The notes: generated by a model not told the origin, from the sequence alone. A DNA stretch of 64,000 bases from Mucilaginibacter pankratovii (GCF_014773265.1 NZ_JACWMY010000013.1:124001-188000); one strand, 5' to 3'. Counted from the first letter of the stretch, positions 32,657-42,319 are shown. Made by a program: numbers and translations.

Positions 32657-34577
32657 TTTTACCGCCTACCAGCTTTTCAATTTTACTATGCAGTTCGTGC
32701 GGTTCAAATGGTTTTGATAAAACATCGTTCATGCCGGAAGATATGGCTTCTTTATGCTCATGCTCGTAGGCCGCTGCCGATAGCGATATGATAGGTACAC
32801 TCCGCTTAGGCTCGGCAAAATCCATGCGGATGGTCCTTGCGGTTTGGTAGCCATTAAGCCCCGGCATGTGGGTGTCCATCAAAACCAGGTCGTAGTCGTT
32901 ATCCGTAAACTTTTCTATAGCACTGTTACCATTATCAACCACCATTACATTCACGTTCCAGTCTTTCAGCATCTTCACCAGCATAAACTGGTTTATCATG
33001 TTATCTTCTGCCACCAAAACATTTAAACCCGCAAACGGACTAAGCGGCGCAGCTGGTTTAACGGCTTTATGTTCGGGCATTTTAGCTATTTCGAACCAGT
33101 TTGTAAAATTAAATATGCTGCCCTTCCCTATCTGGCTGCTTACGGTAAGTTCGCCGCCTTTTAGCTCCACCAACTTTTTAACAATGGTTAAGCCCAGGCC
33201 CGTACCGCCGTATTTGCTTGCTGTATCATCATCGGCCTGCTCAAAGGATTCGAAGATCCTCGAAAGCCTGTCGGCAGGGATGCCAATACCGCTGTCTTCC
33301 ACGCTAAATCTTAGTTGTACCTTATCACCATTTTTTTGAAGAACCGCAACTTTTAGCTTAACCGTCCCCCTATCGGTAAACTTAATGGCGTTGCTCAGCA
33401 GGTTCATCAGTATCTGGTTAATACGCAACGAATCTAACAGCAAAACATCGGGTATATGATCATCTATCTCCAGCTCAAATTCGATGCATTTCTCATCGGC
33501 ACTAAATTTTAGCAAGCCGTGTACCGATTCGATGGTATTGCGTAAATTATGCGGCGAGCGCACAATATTAAACTTACCGGCCTCTATTTTAGAAATATCC
33601 AGCACATCGTTTATAACGCCTAACAACGAGCGCGACGAAGTTTCCAGCATATCCAGCAGGTTACTTTGTTGATTAGTTACACCTGTTTTGCGCAACAAAT
33701 TGCTGATGCCGATAATGCCGTTCACCGGGGTGCGCAATTCGTGGCTCATGTTGGCCAAAAATGTTTCTTTTACTTTTTTACCGTACTCGGCGGCTTCTTT
33801 AGATTTGATAAGCTGCTGCTCATAACTCTTTTGCGGCGAACAATCGCTGATGTTCATAAAAAGCACCTTGTTGCGATACGATACGCGGCAGTCTACCCAT
33901 ATACTGCGCTTATCAAACGTGTTAAACTGAAACTCGAACGAAGAAAATTGCTGGTTATCTTTAATGATCTCTCCAAGTTTCTTTTTAAAGGCGACTTTAT
34001 CCTCATCTATGGCCAGGTCTACAATGTTGGAGCCAAAAATTTCCGACTGCCGGTAGCCCAATATCTTTTCAACCGCGGGGTTTATCGTTTTTATCCGCAG
34101 GGTGTTAGCATCAACAGAGCATATCAGGTCGGCACTATTTCTTACCACAATGGCGTAATCCTCCAGTTCGATATTTTTGGATTTTATCTCCTGCTGCTGG
34201 CGCGCAAGCTGTATAAATGAATCAACCTTAGCTGAGGTGATATAGGGGTCGAGCGGTTTGTAAAGGTAATCTACAGCGCCCGCGCCAAAACCTTTAACAG
34301 CATATTTGCTCTCTTTGGATATCGCGGTTACAAATATCACCATGATCTCTTTGGTACGCGGGTTGGATTTTAGCATCTCTACCAGCTCGAAGCCATCCAT
34401 CTCGGGCATCTGCACATCCACAAGTGCAATGGAGATATGATTTTCCCAGGCAATCTTTAAGGCGTCGTTTGGCGACGTAGTAGTAAACAGGCGGATATCA
34501 TTGCGCTTTAAAAGTGCTTCAAGCGCAACAATATTTTCTTCTCTGTCATCAACGATCAGAATATTAATAGGGGTCAT
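32640..34577 (-). CDS. Hybrid sensor kinase: REC-PAS-HisKA-HATPase-REC
   Basis: 645 residues, no membrane segment. N-terminal receiver about 1-125 (ILIVDDREEN; VDVQMPEMDGF), PAS domain about 140-250 (DLICSVDANTLRIKTINPAVEKILGY), HisKA with His279 (ANMSHELRTPVNGIIG), HATPase (NLLSNAIKFT, DSGIGIP, GTGLGLTIVK) and a C-terminal receiver (VLVAEDNMIN; LMDTHMPGLNGY). Last gene of the four-gene signalling operon with cheR and cheB, so it probably receives or passes phosphate in that pathway. Confidence 0.92.
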   Translation of the reverse strand: MTPINILIVDDREENIVALEALLKRNDIRLFTTTSPNDALKIAWENHISIALVDVQMPEMDGFELVEMLKSNPRTKEIMVIFVTAISKESKYAVKGFGAGAVDYLYKPLDPYITSAKVDSFIQLARQQQEIKSKNIELEDYAIVVRNSADLICSVDANTLRIKTINPAVEKILGYRQSEIFGSNIVDLAIDEDKVAFKKKLGEIIKDNQQFSSFEFQFNTFDKRSIWVDCRVSYRNKVLFMNISDCSPQKSYEQQLIKSKEAAEYGKKVKETFLANMSHELRTPVNGIIGISNLLRKTGVTNQQSNLLDMLETSSRSLLGVINDVLDISKIEAGKFNIVRSPHNLRNTIESVHGLLKFSADEKCIEFELEIDDHIPDVLLLDSLRINQILMNLLSNAIKFTDRGTVKLKVAVLQKNGDKVQLRFSVEDSGIGIPADRLSRIFESFEQADDDTASKYGGTGLGLTIVKKLVELKGGELTVSSQIGKGSIFNFTNWFEIAKMPEHKAVKPAAPLSPFAGLNVLVAEDNMINQFMLVKMLKDWNVNVMVVDNGNSAIEKFTDNDYDLVLMDTHMPGLNGYQTARTIRMDFAEPKRSVPIISLSAAAYEHEHKEAISSGMNDVLSKPFEPHELHSKIEKLVGGKIKKTI

Positions 34578-34593
34578 TCAATATGTAGGGGCG

Positions 34594-35187
34594 TTAAGTA
34601 CCGTTCTGTAGTAGCTCAAATATCTCCGTAGTTCGTAATATGTATTCAGCACCATCAATGCTAATGGCCGCGTTTGGCATTTCAGCCATTTCCGCATCTT
34701 CGGGGTGCTGGGCAATAGTTAGCGCGCCGCTTTGGCGCAGCTTTAGCAGGCCCTCCGCCCCATCCTGGTTTGCTCCCGAAAATAATATGGCTGTACAGCT
34801 TTTGCCGAATGCATCCGCAGCGCTTTCAAAGGTTACATCTATAGATGGTTTTGAATACCATATTGCTTCTGATACGTCCAGGCTAAAATACCCCTTCTTT
34901 TCTATCAGGGTATGATAGTTTGCCGGTGCTATATAAATAGCATTGCTGTCTATTGGGTCTTTATCGCTAATTTCCCTCAGCAACATACGGCTGTTTTCGG
35001 CGAACAGTTTCTCAATTTCGCTAAAAAAATTCTTCTTTCTATGAATAATGATAACGACCGTTTTATTAAAGTCGTGCGGTAATAATTTCACCAGCCTGAA
35101 CAACAATTTAAACGACCCTGCCGAGCCGCCCAAAAGCAGCATCTTCGATCTGTTAAATCGTCCGATCAGTTGAGCATCAAGCGCCAA
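34594..35187 (-). CDS. CheB-type protein-glutamate methylesterase, catalytic domain only
   Basis: 197 residues. The CheB catalytic triad is visible: Ser22 (LGGSAGS), His49 (VIIIHRKKN) and Asp142 (FSGANQDGAEG). The N-terminal receiver domain of chemotaxis CheB is missing, so it is not controlled by its own phosphorylation. It would demethylate or deamidate Glu/Gln on a receptor-like protein. It starts 11 bases inside cheR. No chemoreceptor gene is in the window. Confidence 0.9.
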   Translation of the reverse strand: MALDAQLIGRFNRSKMLLLGGSAGSFKLLFRLVKLLPHDFNKTVVIIIHRKKNFFSEIEKLFAENSRMLLREISDKDPIDSNAIYIAPANYHTLIEKKGYFSLDVSEAIWYSKPSIDVTFESAADAFGKSCTAILFSGANQDGAEGLLKLRQSGALTIAQHPEDAEMAEMPNAAISIDGAEYILRTTEIFELLQNGT

Positions 35188-36016
35188 TTTTTTGGTATAT
35201 ATTTTCCTTTTGGTTGATCACTTTAAACTTTTTACGAAAGCTATCACTGCGGATGGTTTCCTTGTTACCTAAACAAAGATAACCTAATGGACAGAGACTT
35301 TTATAAAAAAGATCAAGGATCCGTTCCTGCAATTCTGTTTCAAAATAAATAAAAACGTTGCGGCAACTTATCATCTGAAACTCATTAAATATGGTATCAG
35401 AAATGAGGTTATGTACCGAGAATAGCGTATTTTGTTTCAGCTCGCTATGGATGGCCGCCGCATCGTACATCATGGTAAAATGATCTGTTATGGAGCCGGG
35501 TAAGCCGGTAAACAAATAGTTTTCAGCATAGCTTTTTATTTTGCGCAGGCTATAAATGCCCTTGCGTGCTTCCTTTAATACTTCGGTATTGATATCCGTG
35601 CCGTAAATAAAAGATTTTTTACCCAACCCCTCCTCTTTCAGCAAAATGGCCAGCGAATAAACTTCCTCGCCGGATGAGCAACCGGCGCACCAAACCTTGG
35701 TATGCTGGTAGGTAGAAAGGTAAGGTACAACCTGAGTATTTAGCGCCTTGTAAAAGGCCGGATCGCGAAACATCTCGGTTACATTCACCGTAATTTCTTC
35801 CAAAAACTCCTGAAAAAAAGCGGGGGCGTTCACCAAAATGTGTTTCAGATCGTAAAAGGATAGCTTCTTCAGCATCATGATCCGCGCCAGCCTCCTTTTA
35901 AGGGATGCCTTGGTGTAATCACTAAAGTCAAAGCCGTGGATCTTTTTTACAAGATCTATCAGCTCCGTTAATTGCGGCGTTGTTAAATTACTATCCTTAC
36001 CTAAAATTTCTCTCAT
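35177..36016 (-). CDS. CheR-type protein-glutamate O-methyltransferase
   Basis: 279 residues. The N-terminal helical domain (YTKASLKRRLARIMMLKKL) and SAM-binding domain (VWCAGCSSGEEVYSLAILL; YGTDINTEVL; ISCRNVFIYF) are complete. It methylates Glu side chains using SAM. It begins 1 base after the CHASE3 hybrid kinase stop and overlaps cheB, giving an obligatory operon order of kinase, cheR, cheB, kinase. Target may be the coiled-coil region of the CHASE3 kinase, though that is inference. Confidence 0.92.
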   Translation of the reverse strand: MREILGKDSNLTTPQLTELIDLVKKIHGFDFSDYTKASLKRRLARIMMLKKLSFYDLKHILVNAPAFFQEFLEEITVNVTEMFRDPAFYKALNTQVVPYLSTYQHTKVWCAGCSSGEEVYSLAILLKEEGLGKKSFIYGTDINTEVLKEARKGIYSLRKIKSYAENYLFTGLPGSITDHFTMMYDAAAIHSELKQNTLFSVHNLISDTIFNEFQMISCRNVFIYFETELQERILDLFYKSLCPLGYLCLGNKETIRSDSFRKKFKVINQKENIYQKIGA

Positions 36017-36017
36017 A

Positions 36018-39000
36018 TCAGCTATCCAGCCACAATTGCATCAACGAAATGAGCCTGTCCATATCTACAGGCTTAGTGATATAATCATTAGCGCCTGCAG
36101 CTATGCATTTTTCGCGGTCATCCTTCATTGCTTTTGCGGTTAACGCGATAACAGGCAATTTGGCCCATTTGTTTTGCTTGCGTATGTACCTCGTAGCCTC
36201 GTAGCCGTCCATTTTGGGCATCATGATATCCATCAGTACGATATCAATATCGGTTATCTCTTCCAGCTTGGCTATCGCTTCTTCGCCATCATTGGCTATC
36301 ACTACATCCTGGTCGTAACTTTCCAATGCGCTGCTCAGTGCGAAGATGTTTCGCATATCATCATCTACCACCAAAACCTTCTTGCCTTTGAGGTTATCCT
36401 TATTGGCAGTTATCAATTTCTTAGGCGATATAGGGGCTGATGCTTGGGGCGTGCCGGTTGACTCGCTTATTTTGTTGAGGAAGAGGTTCACTTCGTCTAT
36501 CAGCCTGTCTGATGATTTGTTGGTTTTAACTACCATAGCGTTGGCATAATGCATCAGCCTGTTTACCGATGTTTTATCCAGCTCCATCGCGGTATTGATG
36601 ATGACCGGCAGGGCGGCAAATTTATCCACCTCTTTTATCTTATCTAACAGGTCGAGGCCAGAGATATCCGGCAGGTTCAGATCCAGTATTACGCACTGGT
36701 ATTCATTCTCGTGCAGCATCCTGAAGGCCGATTCGCCATCATATGCCTGGTCTACCGTAATGCCCTGGCTTTGCATCAGGTCCTTCAGCGCCTGGCTTTG
36801 CGCCCGGTGGTCTTCTACCAGCAGTATCTGCTTAAAGCGGGTGCCGCTGTTCACCATAATATCGGTAAACAGCTTATCAAGCGTTTCGGTATCCACCGGC
36901 TTTTTAAGGAAGCTGATGGCGCCCTCTTTACGTACCCTATTGGCCGCTGCCTCACCTGCCGACATCAGGTGCACCGGTATAGCCAGGGTAGCCTGGTCGT
37001 TCTTCAGTTCTTTCAATATCTGCCAGCCATCTTTGCCCGGCAGCATAATATCCAAAATAACCGCGTCCGGCTGTTTCTCTTTAATGATCTCGAATGCATT
37101 TGTGCCTTCGTTCACCATAATAGCGGTGTAGCCGTGGTCGCGGGCGTAATCCTGTAAAATAGCGGCAAAGTTTTTATCGTCCTCTACAATTACTACGGTT
37201 GGCTCGCGGCCGGTTTCCGGCTTTTTCACTATAGTGTTCAGGAAGCTGGCAGATGGTGTAAAGGTTTCTACGGTTGGTACGTTCTCCGGTTCCACATGCC
37301 TGGCTTCCAGCGGCAGCGTGAGGGTAAACTCGCTGCCCTCGCCCGGTTCGCTTTTGAGGGTAATGTGTCCGCCAAGCAGGCTTGCCAGTTCGCGGCTGAT
37401 GGATAAGCCCAGCCCGGTACCGCCATACTTACGGCTGGTAGAACCATCTGCCTGCTGAAAGGCATCGAAGATGATCTTCTGTTTATCGGCATGGATGCCA
37501 ATGCCCGAATCTTTTATGCTGAAACTGATGGTATTGGCCAAGGCGCCCGGTTTAGCGGTAACCGAAATAGAACCGCCATCCGGTGTAAATTTAAACGCGT
37601 TCGACAGCAGGTTTTTAATCACCTGCTCTACCCTTTGCTTATCGGTAAAGAAGGTTGCCGGTACATCAATCGCATGGGTTTTAAAGGTGATGTTCTTGTT
37701 CATCGCCATTTCGGCAAAAAGAGATTGCACATCGCCCAGGATCTCGGATACCCGGATGTCCTCGTTCTGCATATCCAGCTTGCCCGATTCTATTTTAGAG
37801 AGGTCGAGAATATCGTTTATCAGGGTAAGCAGATCGTTACCGGCGTTGAAAATCACACTGGCGTATTTGATCTGGTCTTCCGACAGGTTGAGCGGCTTGT
37901 TATCTTTTAAGATGCGTGCCAGCACCAGGATACTGTTCAGCGGGGTACGCAATTCATGGCTCATGTTGGCCAAAAACTCCGATTTATATTTGCCGGTAAC
38001 TTCCAGCTCGTTTGCCTTTTGGGTGATGCTTTGGCGGGCCTCTTCAATGGCCTGGTTCTTCTCTTCAAGTAAACTGGCTTTTTCTTCCAGTTCGGCGTTG
38101 ATGGTGCGCAGTTCTTCCTGCTGTACGCGTAGCTCCTCTTCTGATGCCTGCAACATTTCTGTTTTGTTCATCAGCTCTTCGTTGGTAACGCGCATTTCTT
38201 CCTGTTGGGCTTCCAGTTCTTCGGCTTGTTGCTGGGTTTCTTCAAACAGATCGTGCATAATTGTGCGGGCCTGGGCGGTATTCACCGCTATGCCGATGTC
38301 ATTTGCCACAAGCAGGATATAATCTTTCACCTGCTCCCGCAGCTCGCCACGGAAACCGATCTCCATTACGCCTTTCAGTTTTTTATCGAAGAAGAAAGGC
38401 ACGATGAAGGTTTCTATGATCTCTTCGCTCACGATAGAAGAGCCTAATTCAATTTTATCATTCAGTTTGCCTTTCACCACGGCGGCGCGTTCGTCTTTCG
38501 CTGCCTGCCCTATCCAACCCTCGGAAATACGGATAGATTTTTTAAGCGATGCAGGGTCGTTATAGGCATAAGATGCATACAGGTCCAACCGCTCCTCTGT
38601 TTCGTTAAATAGGTATAGAGTACCCGTTAAAGCGTTTGCATAGTGGCTCACTTCCGCAAGTATATTTTCAGATAATTCTTTTTCGCTTTGCTGGCCCTGC
38701 ATTTTATCGTTAAGGGTACCTGTACCCGTGAGTAACCAGTTCTTCGCTTCGTTCTCGGCCAGTACTTTTCCAAGTTCGATATTGGCTATTTTTACTTCTT
38801 CTTCTATCTTTTTCTGACGGGCAAATGTACCTTGGATATAGAAAAACATGAGAACAACAATGACCAGGAATATAGCTGAACCAATAGTTATTATCCATAT
38901 AGCCTCGGTTGTTGCTTTATCGGAAGCTGCCTTGCGCTGTGCAAGCAGGTTATTCTCCGTTTCTATCATGCGGTTCTTAATACCGCGGATACTATCCATA

Positions 39001-39449
39001 TTGCCTTTGCCAGCCAAAAACATATGGTTGGCAACCATATAATCAAGCCCCTTGGCTTCGCGGGTATCTATGTTTAATTTTAAAACGGCCATCTGGCGTG
39101 CCACAAGTTCCTTGAGGGAGTCAATGCGTCTCACCTGTACAGGGTTGTCGGCTATCAGGTTGCCAAGCTGTGTTAAGTTTTCGTTGATACGCGGTACAGC
39201 AATGTTATAAGGGTCTAAAAAAATCTTATTGGCCGTTGCGCCATAACCGCGCATGCCGGTTTCGCCGTCTATTAACAATTGCAGTAAATTATTGGTGGTT
39301 TTTATAACCTGCTGAGTATGGTCTACCCATACGGTATCTTCCTTTAACTGCTTAATGCTTTTAAAGGAAAGTGTGCCTACAAATAATACCAATACAATGG
39401 AAACAGCAAAGCCTGCTAATACCTGGTTGCGAAAGGAAAGCTTAAACAT
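36018..39449 (-). CDS. CHASE3-GAF hybrid histidine kinase with three receivers
   Basis: 1143 residues. Two membrane helices (about 9-29 and 185-210) bound a CHASE3 sensor; a GAF domain follows (about 255-400), then a Gln/Glu-rich coiled coil (about 405-480), HisKA with His498 (ANMSHELRTPLNSIL), HATPase (NLLSNAFKFT, GTGLGLSISR) and three receivers (LDIMLPGKDG, LDLNLPDISG, MDIMMPKMDG). The coiled coil has runs of EE/QQ like receptor methylation helices, which fits the adjacent cheR and cheB. First gene of the operon. Confidence 0.93.
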   Translation of the reverse strand: MFKLSFRNQVLAGFAVSIVLVLFVGTLSFKSIKQLKEDTVWVDHTQQVIKTTNNLLQLLIDGETGMRGYGATANKIFLDPYNIAVPRINENLTQLGNLIADNPVQVRRIDSLKELVARQMAVLKLNIDTREAKGLDYMVANHMFLAGKGNMDSIRGIKNRMIETENNLLAQRKAASDKATTEAIWIITIGSAIFLVIVVLMFFYIQGTFARQKKIEEEVKIANIELGKVLAENEAKNWLLTGTGTLNDKMQGQQSEKELSENILAEVSHYANALTGTLYLFNETEERLDLYASYAYNDPASLKKSIRISEGWIGQAAKDERAAVVKGKLNDKIELGSSIVSEEIIETFIVPFFFDKKLKGVMEIGFRGELREQVKDYILLVANDIGIAVNTAQARTIMHDLFEETQQQAEELEAQQEEMRVTNEELMNKTEMLQASEEELRVQQEELRTINAELEEKASLLEEKNQAIEEARQSITQKANELEVTGKYKSEFLANMSHELRTPLNSILVLARILKDNKPLNLSEDQIKYASVIFNAGNDLLTLINDILDLSKIESGKLDMQNEDIRVSEILGDVQSLFAEMAMNKNITFKTHAIDVPATFFTDKQRVEQVIKNLLSNAFKFTPDGGSISVTAKPGALANTISFSIKDSGIGIHADKQKIIFDAFQQADGSTSRKYGGTGLGLSISRELASLLGGHITLKSEPGEGSEFTLTLPLEARHVEPENVPTVETFTPSASFLNTIVKKPETGREPTVVIVEDDKNFAAILQDYARDHGYTAIMVNEGTNAFEIIKEKQPDAVILDIMLPGKDGWQILKELKNDQATLAIPVHLMSAGEAAANRVRKEGAISFLKKPVDTETLDKLFTDIMVNSGTRFKQILLVEDHRAQSQALKDLMQSQGITVDQAYDGESAFRMLHENEYQCVILDLNLPDISGLDLLDKIKEVDKFAALPVIINTAMELDKTSVNRLMHYANAMVVKTNKSSDRLIDEVNLFLNKISESTGTPQASAPISPKKLITANKDNLKGKKVLVVDDDMRNIFALSSALESYDQDVVIANDGEEAIAKLEEITDIDIVLMDIMMPKMDGYEATRYIRKQNKWAKLPVIALTAKAMKDDREKCIAAGANDYITKPVDMDRLISLMQLWLDS

Positions 39450-39547
39450 TTAATAAAATGTGGTTAATGTGGTACAAATATGTTTAAAAAATTGCTCGTT
39501 AACTAAATTTAATATAACGAAACCCTCCTTAAACAGATTAGGAGTAG

Positions 39548-39970
39548 CTATACCTGCTGTGCAGAAATATTCAGCTTCTTTTTGGAGAACAGCGCACCTA
39601 TCACCGCCAACACCGGCCCTACAAACAGCACTATCCAACCCCACCTAAACCTGATCTTGCTGGTTAAGAAAGCGGCAATACCCTTAAATGGTATAAAGCT
39701 GAAACTGGTTTTTACTTTGAGAAACGCCGCCAATAACAGCAAAGCAACAAGCGCCAGCGACATAAATGCCGTGAACCGCGTTACTTTGGTTTGGTTAAAG
39801 AATGTGCATAGTATGCCGATTATCCCGACCATCAATAGCAACAGTCCGAATGGCTGGTTCATTTTATAAACGTTCATGGTAACCAACCCGAAAGCGCTAA
39901 GCATTGGGCAGTAAGTTGCGGCAATAAGTATAATAAAACCGATAAGTGATAAGAGTGAAGGCAGGCGCAT
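39548..39970 (-). CDS. Membrane protein of unknown function, four helices
   Basis: 140 residues with four hydrophobic segments (about 5-25, 38-56, 66-85 and 105-125) and a Lys-rich C-terminus. Not recognised. It starts 2 bases after gldC and is the last gene of the helicase-gldC run, so it is probably co-expressed. Beyond it, 39450-39547 is AT-rich with no visible structure before the hybrid kinase. Confidence 0.7.
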   Translation of the reverse strand: MRLPSLLSLIGFIILIAATYCPMLSAFGLVTMNVYKMNQPFGLLLLMVGIIGILCTFFNQTKVTRFTAFMSLALVALLLLAAFLKVKTSFSFIPFKGIAAFLTSKIRFRWGWIVLFVGPVLAVIGALFSKKKLNISAQQV

Positions 39971-39972
39971 TT

Positions 39973-40305
39973 TTATTGTTTTTTGATATCCATTTTATCG
40001 GCAAAGTGGGCGCAATAATCGCGCAGGTCTTCTACAATGTTCTTTTCGCCGGTGGCGCGCAAAAAGGTGTCGCCCATGGTTTGCAGGGTTTCGTAAAAGA
40101 AGCGTTTCATTTCATCAACCGGCATATCTTTGGTCCATAGGTCAATCTTTAACGTGTTTTGATAACTCTGATCCCACAAGGAAAGCATGAACGCCTGTAC
40201 GGGCAAAGCCTCTTTATTTTTTGAATCGGTTGATTCCCACAGGATTTTTTCAGGAATGTTATTATCGTCGAGTTGTACAGTCAGCTTTATTTCAGCAGTC
40301 TTCAT
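39973..40305 (-). CDS. gldC: Gliding motility protein GldC
   Basis: 110 residues. The sequence MKTAEIKLTVQLDDNNIPEKI followed by FMLSLWDQSYQNTLKIDLWT and FFYETLQTMGDTFLRATGE is characteristic of GldC of Bacteroidota. GldC is a small cytoplasmic protein required for normal gliding in Flavobacterium, but it is widely retained in non-gliding members too. No other gld genes are in the window. It lies in the operon between two small membrane protein genes. Confidence 0.92.
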   Translation of the reverse strand: MKTAEIKLTVQLDDNNIPEKILWESTDSKNKEALPVQAFMLSLWDQSYQNTLKIDLWTKDMPVDEMKRFFYETLQTMGDTFLRATGEKNIVEDLRDYCAHFADKMDIKKQ

Positions 40306-40310
40306 CAGTG

Positions 40311-40619
40311 TTATTTAACAATTAAAAATATGATCGTCACCAAAGTTATAAAGCTTAGCTCTACAATCCATAGTTTTTTGGTTTCGGCAAAGAAATTACG
40401 GAAAATTATATCCAGCAATGACACAACCACGCCAAACAGTATAAATATCCAGGTAATGGTACCGCTCCAATGCTCGTAAGGGCTGCCGGTTATTTTAGCG
40501 CCATTGATGAATATGTAGCCCGCCAGTATAAAAAAGCCGGCAGTGGCAAAATTTAACGGACTAACCCTGAATTTACGCGGTTGATCAGCGTTTTTTGCCG
40601 GATCGGTTTTGGCTTCCAT
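40311..40619 (-). CDS. Small membrane protein of unknown function
   Basis: 102 residues with three hydrophobic segments (FATAGFFILAGYIFI; IFILFGVVVSLLDIIF; LSFITLVTIIFLIV) after a basic N-terminus. Its start overlaps the 3' end of the helicase gene by 35 bases in another frame, a sign of tight coupling, unless a later start is used. Next gene gldC at 5 bases. Not recognised. Confidence 0.75.
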   Translation of the reverse strand: MEAKTDPAKNADQPRKFRVSPLNFATAGFFILAGYIFINGAKITGSPYEHWSGTITWIFILFGVVVSLLDIIFRNFFAETKKLWIVELSFITLVTIIFLIVK

Positions 40620-41946
40620 ATTTTTTTATGGGTTTCTTATTGGTTGGGTGATTAGGATTTTTCTTTGCTTTGGCTGCTTCAAATTTTTTGATCTGCGCCA
40701 ATGATTTTTTCTCGTGGAAGGCTCCCTTAAAGTCGGGATCTTCCTTGCGTTTTTGCAGGTCTATCTCTTTGGCCTGCTCCTGTCGTTCCTCGTACGGGGT
40801 TTCCTCAATAAACACACCCTCGGGAATAGGATAAACGGGAATGGTTTGCCTGATGAGCTTCTGGATCTTATTTACATAATACTCCTCTGACGGCACTGCA
40901 AAGGTAATGGCTACGCCCGAGTTATACGCCCTGCCCGTACGGCCAATGCGGTGTACGTAATCCTCAATTACCACAGGCACATCGTAGTTTATTACGTGGC
41001 TTACGTCACTCACATCAATACCGCGCGAGGCTACATCTGTAGCTACCAGGATCTTCACCTTATCCTCTTTAAACGAATTGATGGAGTTGATACGAGTGTT
41101 TTGCCCTTTGTTGGCGTGTAGTACTTTTACACCTGTTTCGCCGTATTTGCGCAACAGGAATTTGTACACATCCTCGGCCGCTACACGGGTTTTGCAAAAC
41201 ACCATCAGTTTTTTGATGTCGCCCTCTTTGTCCATCAAAACCTTCAGCAGGTTTATCTTGGTTTTATTATTGGGTACGTGGTACAGTTGCTGGGTAACCG
41301 TTTCTGCCGTTGTGGCCTGCGGGGTAACTTCTATCACCGTAGGGAACTCCAAAAAATTATGAGAGAGTTCCTGGATCCTATCAGACATGGTGGCCGAGAA
41401 CAGCAGGTTTTGGCGCTTAACCGGTACTACCTCTAAAATGCGGTTTATCTGCGGCATAAAGCCCATATCCATCATCTTATCGGCCTCATCAAGCACCAGC
41501 ACCTGCAAGGTTTTGGTAACGATGTGGCCGGCCAGGTAAATATCAAGCAAACGGCCCGGCGTTGCTACAATAATATCAACGCCTTTGTTAATGAGTTCGA
41601 TCTGTGTTTTTGGGCCGAGGCCACCGTAAAGCACCACAACCCGTAAGTCGGTATTGGCAGCGAAGGCCTTGATGTTCTCTTCTATCTGCATAGCCAACTC
41701 GCGCGTTGGCGATACGATGAGCGCACGCGGACTATCGCCCTGGGCGTATTTCAGCTTCATTAATATCGGCAGCACATAGGCGGCGGTTTTGCCGGTACCT
41801 GTTTGCGCAATGCCCATTACATCCTGCCCGTTCATTATCGGGGGGATAGCCTTTTCCTGTATCGGCGTAGCTCTGGTATAACCGGCATCGGCAACAGCAT
41901 TCAATATCTGCCGGTTAAATTTAAAATCTTCAAAGGGTATGCCCAT
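40585..41946 (-). CDS. DEAD-box ATP-dependent RNA helicase
   Basis: 453 residues. All motifs are present: Q motif (ATPIQEKAIP), I (AQTGTGKT), Ia (PTRELAMQ), II (DEAD in LDEADKMMDMGF), III (SAT), IV-VI (including HRIGRTGR). The C-terminal tail of about 80 residues is Lys-rich, typical of RhlE-like cold-shock helicases of Bacteroidota. It unwinds structured RNA in ribosome assembly or decay. Starts with a perfect TATCTTTG box 5 bases ahead. First gene of the gldC operon. Confidence 0.95.
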   Translation of the reverse strand: MGIPFEDFKFNRQILNAVADAGYTRATPIQEKAIPPIMNGQDVMGIAQTGTGKTAAYVLPILMKLKYAQGDSPRALIVSPTRELAMQIEENIKAFAANTDLRVVVLYGGLGPKTQIELINKGVDIIVATPGRLLDIYLAGHIVTKTLQVLVLDEADKMMDMGFMPQINRILEVVPVKRQNLLFSATMSDRIQELSHNFLEFPTVIEVTPQATTAETVTQQLYHVPNNKTKINLLKVLMDKEGDIKKLMVFCKTRVAAEDVYKFLLRKYGETGVKVLHANKGQNTRINSINSFKEDKVKILVATDVASRGIDVSDVSHVINYDVPVVIEDYVHRIGRTGRAYNSGVAITFAVPSEEYYVNKIQKLIRQTIPVYPIPEGVFIEETPYEERQEQAKEIDLQKRKEDPDFKGAFHEKKSLAQIKKFEAAKAKKNPNHPTNKKPIKKYGSQNRSGKKR

Positions 41947-41951
41947 GGCGG

Positions 41952-41959
41952 CAAAGATA
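41952..41959 (-). promoter_or_regulatory. TAnnTTTG box of the helicase-gldC operon
   Basis: TATCTTTG on the minus strand, exact consensus, 5 bases before the ATG at 41946; no -33 TTTG is obvious. Confidence 0.6.
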
Positions 41960-41974
41960 AGGTTTTTGTTTTAG

Positions 41975-42010
41975 AGGAAGGATGAAGGACGGAAAGACGA
42001 AGGAAGGGCG
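41975..42010. repeat. Octad-word direct repeat, GGAAGGAT type
   Basis: GGAAGGAT, GAAGGACG, GAAAGACG and AAGGAAGG run in 8-base steps upstream of the helicase promoter. No facing arm is seen. Part of the gene-free stretch 41947-42319. Confidence 0.5.
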
Positions 42011-42097
42011 CTAATCTTATACTTTGCGGCGGCTTTTTATAACTATGGTTTCAACCCTTGTGTTTCGAAACATGGCAGTCATGTCTGCATCGCGGGT

Positions 42098-42224
42098 TTA
42101 ACTCACCCACAACCCCCTCTCTCCTGCGGAAAGAAGGGGAGACATAGCTGTTATTTTTTGTTTCTTCACCCTCTTTGCGGAGCAGAGAGGGTCGGCCAGC
42201 GTAGCGTCGCCGGGGTGAGTCAAA
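42098..42224. repeat. Dispersed ACTCACCC-type inverted-repeat element
   Basis: TTTAACTCACCC (42098-42109) faces GGGGTGAGTCAAA (42212-42224) across about 100 bases that contain a CCTCTCTCC arm and the matching GAGAGGGT, plus GCGTAGCGTCG. The same blocks occur at 52166-52262. Rest of the 373-base stretch shows nothing else but a TATATTTC box before the next gene. Confidence 0.65.
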
Positions 42225-42319
42225 TATGCGGGCGATAAGAAAACCAACCCTCTGTAACGTTTAGCTCCTTTTCCCCGTCATTCCAACTAAACATTTACCT
42301 TCGCCATATATTTCCATTC

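Noticed and set aside
37471..38322. 283-codon open frame on the plus strand opposite the CHASE3 kinase
   Set aside because: It is antisense to a clear kinase with all motifs; Ser/Arg-rich composition and no family match. A shadow of the coding frame.
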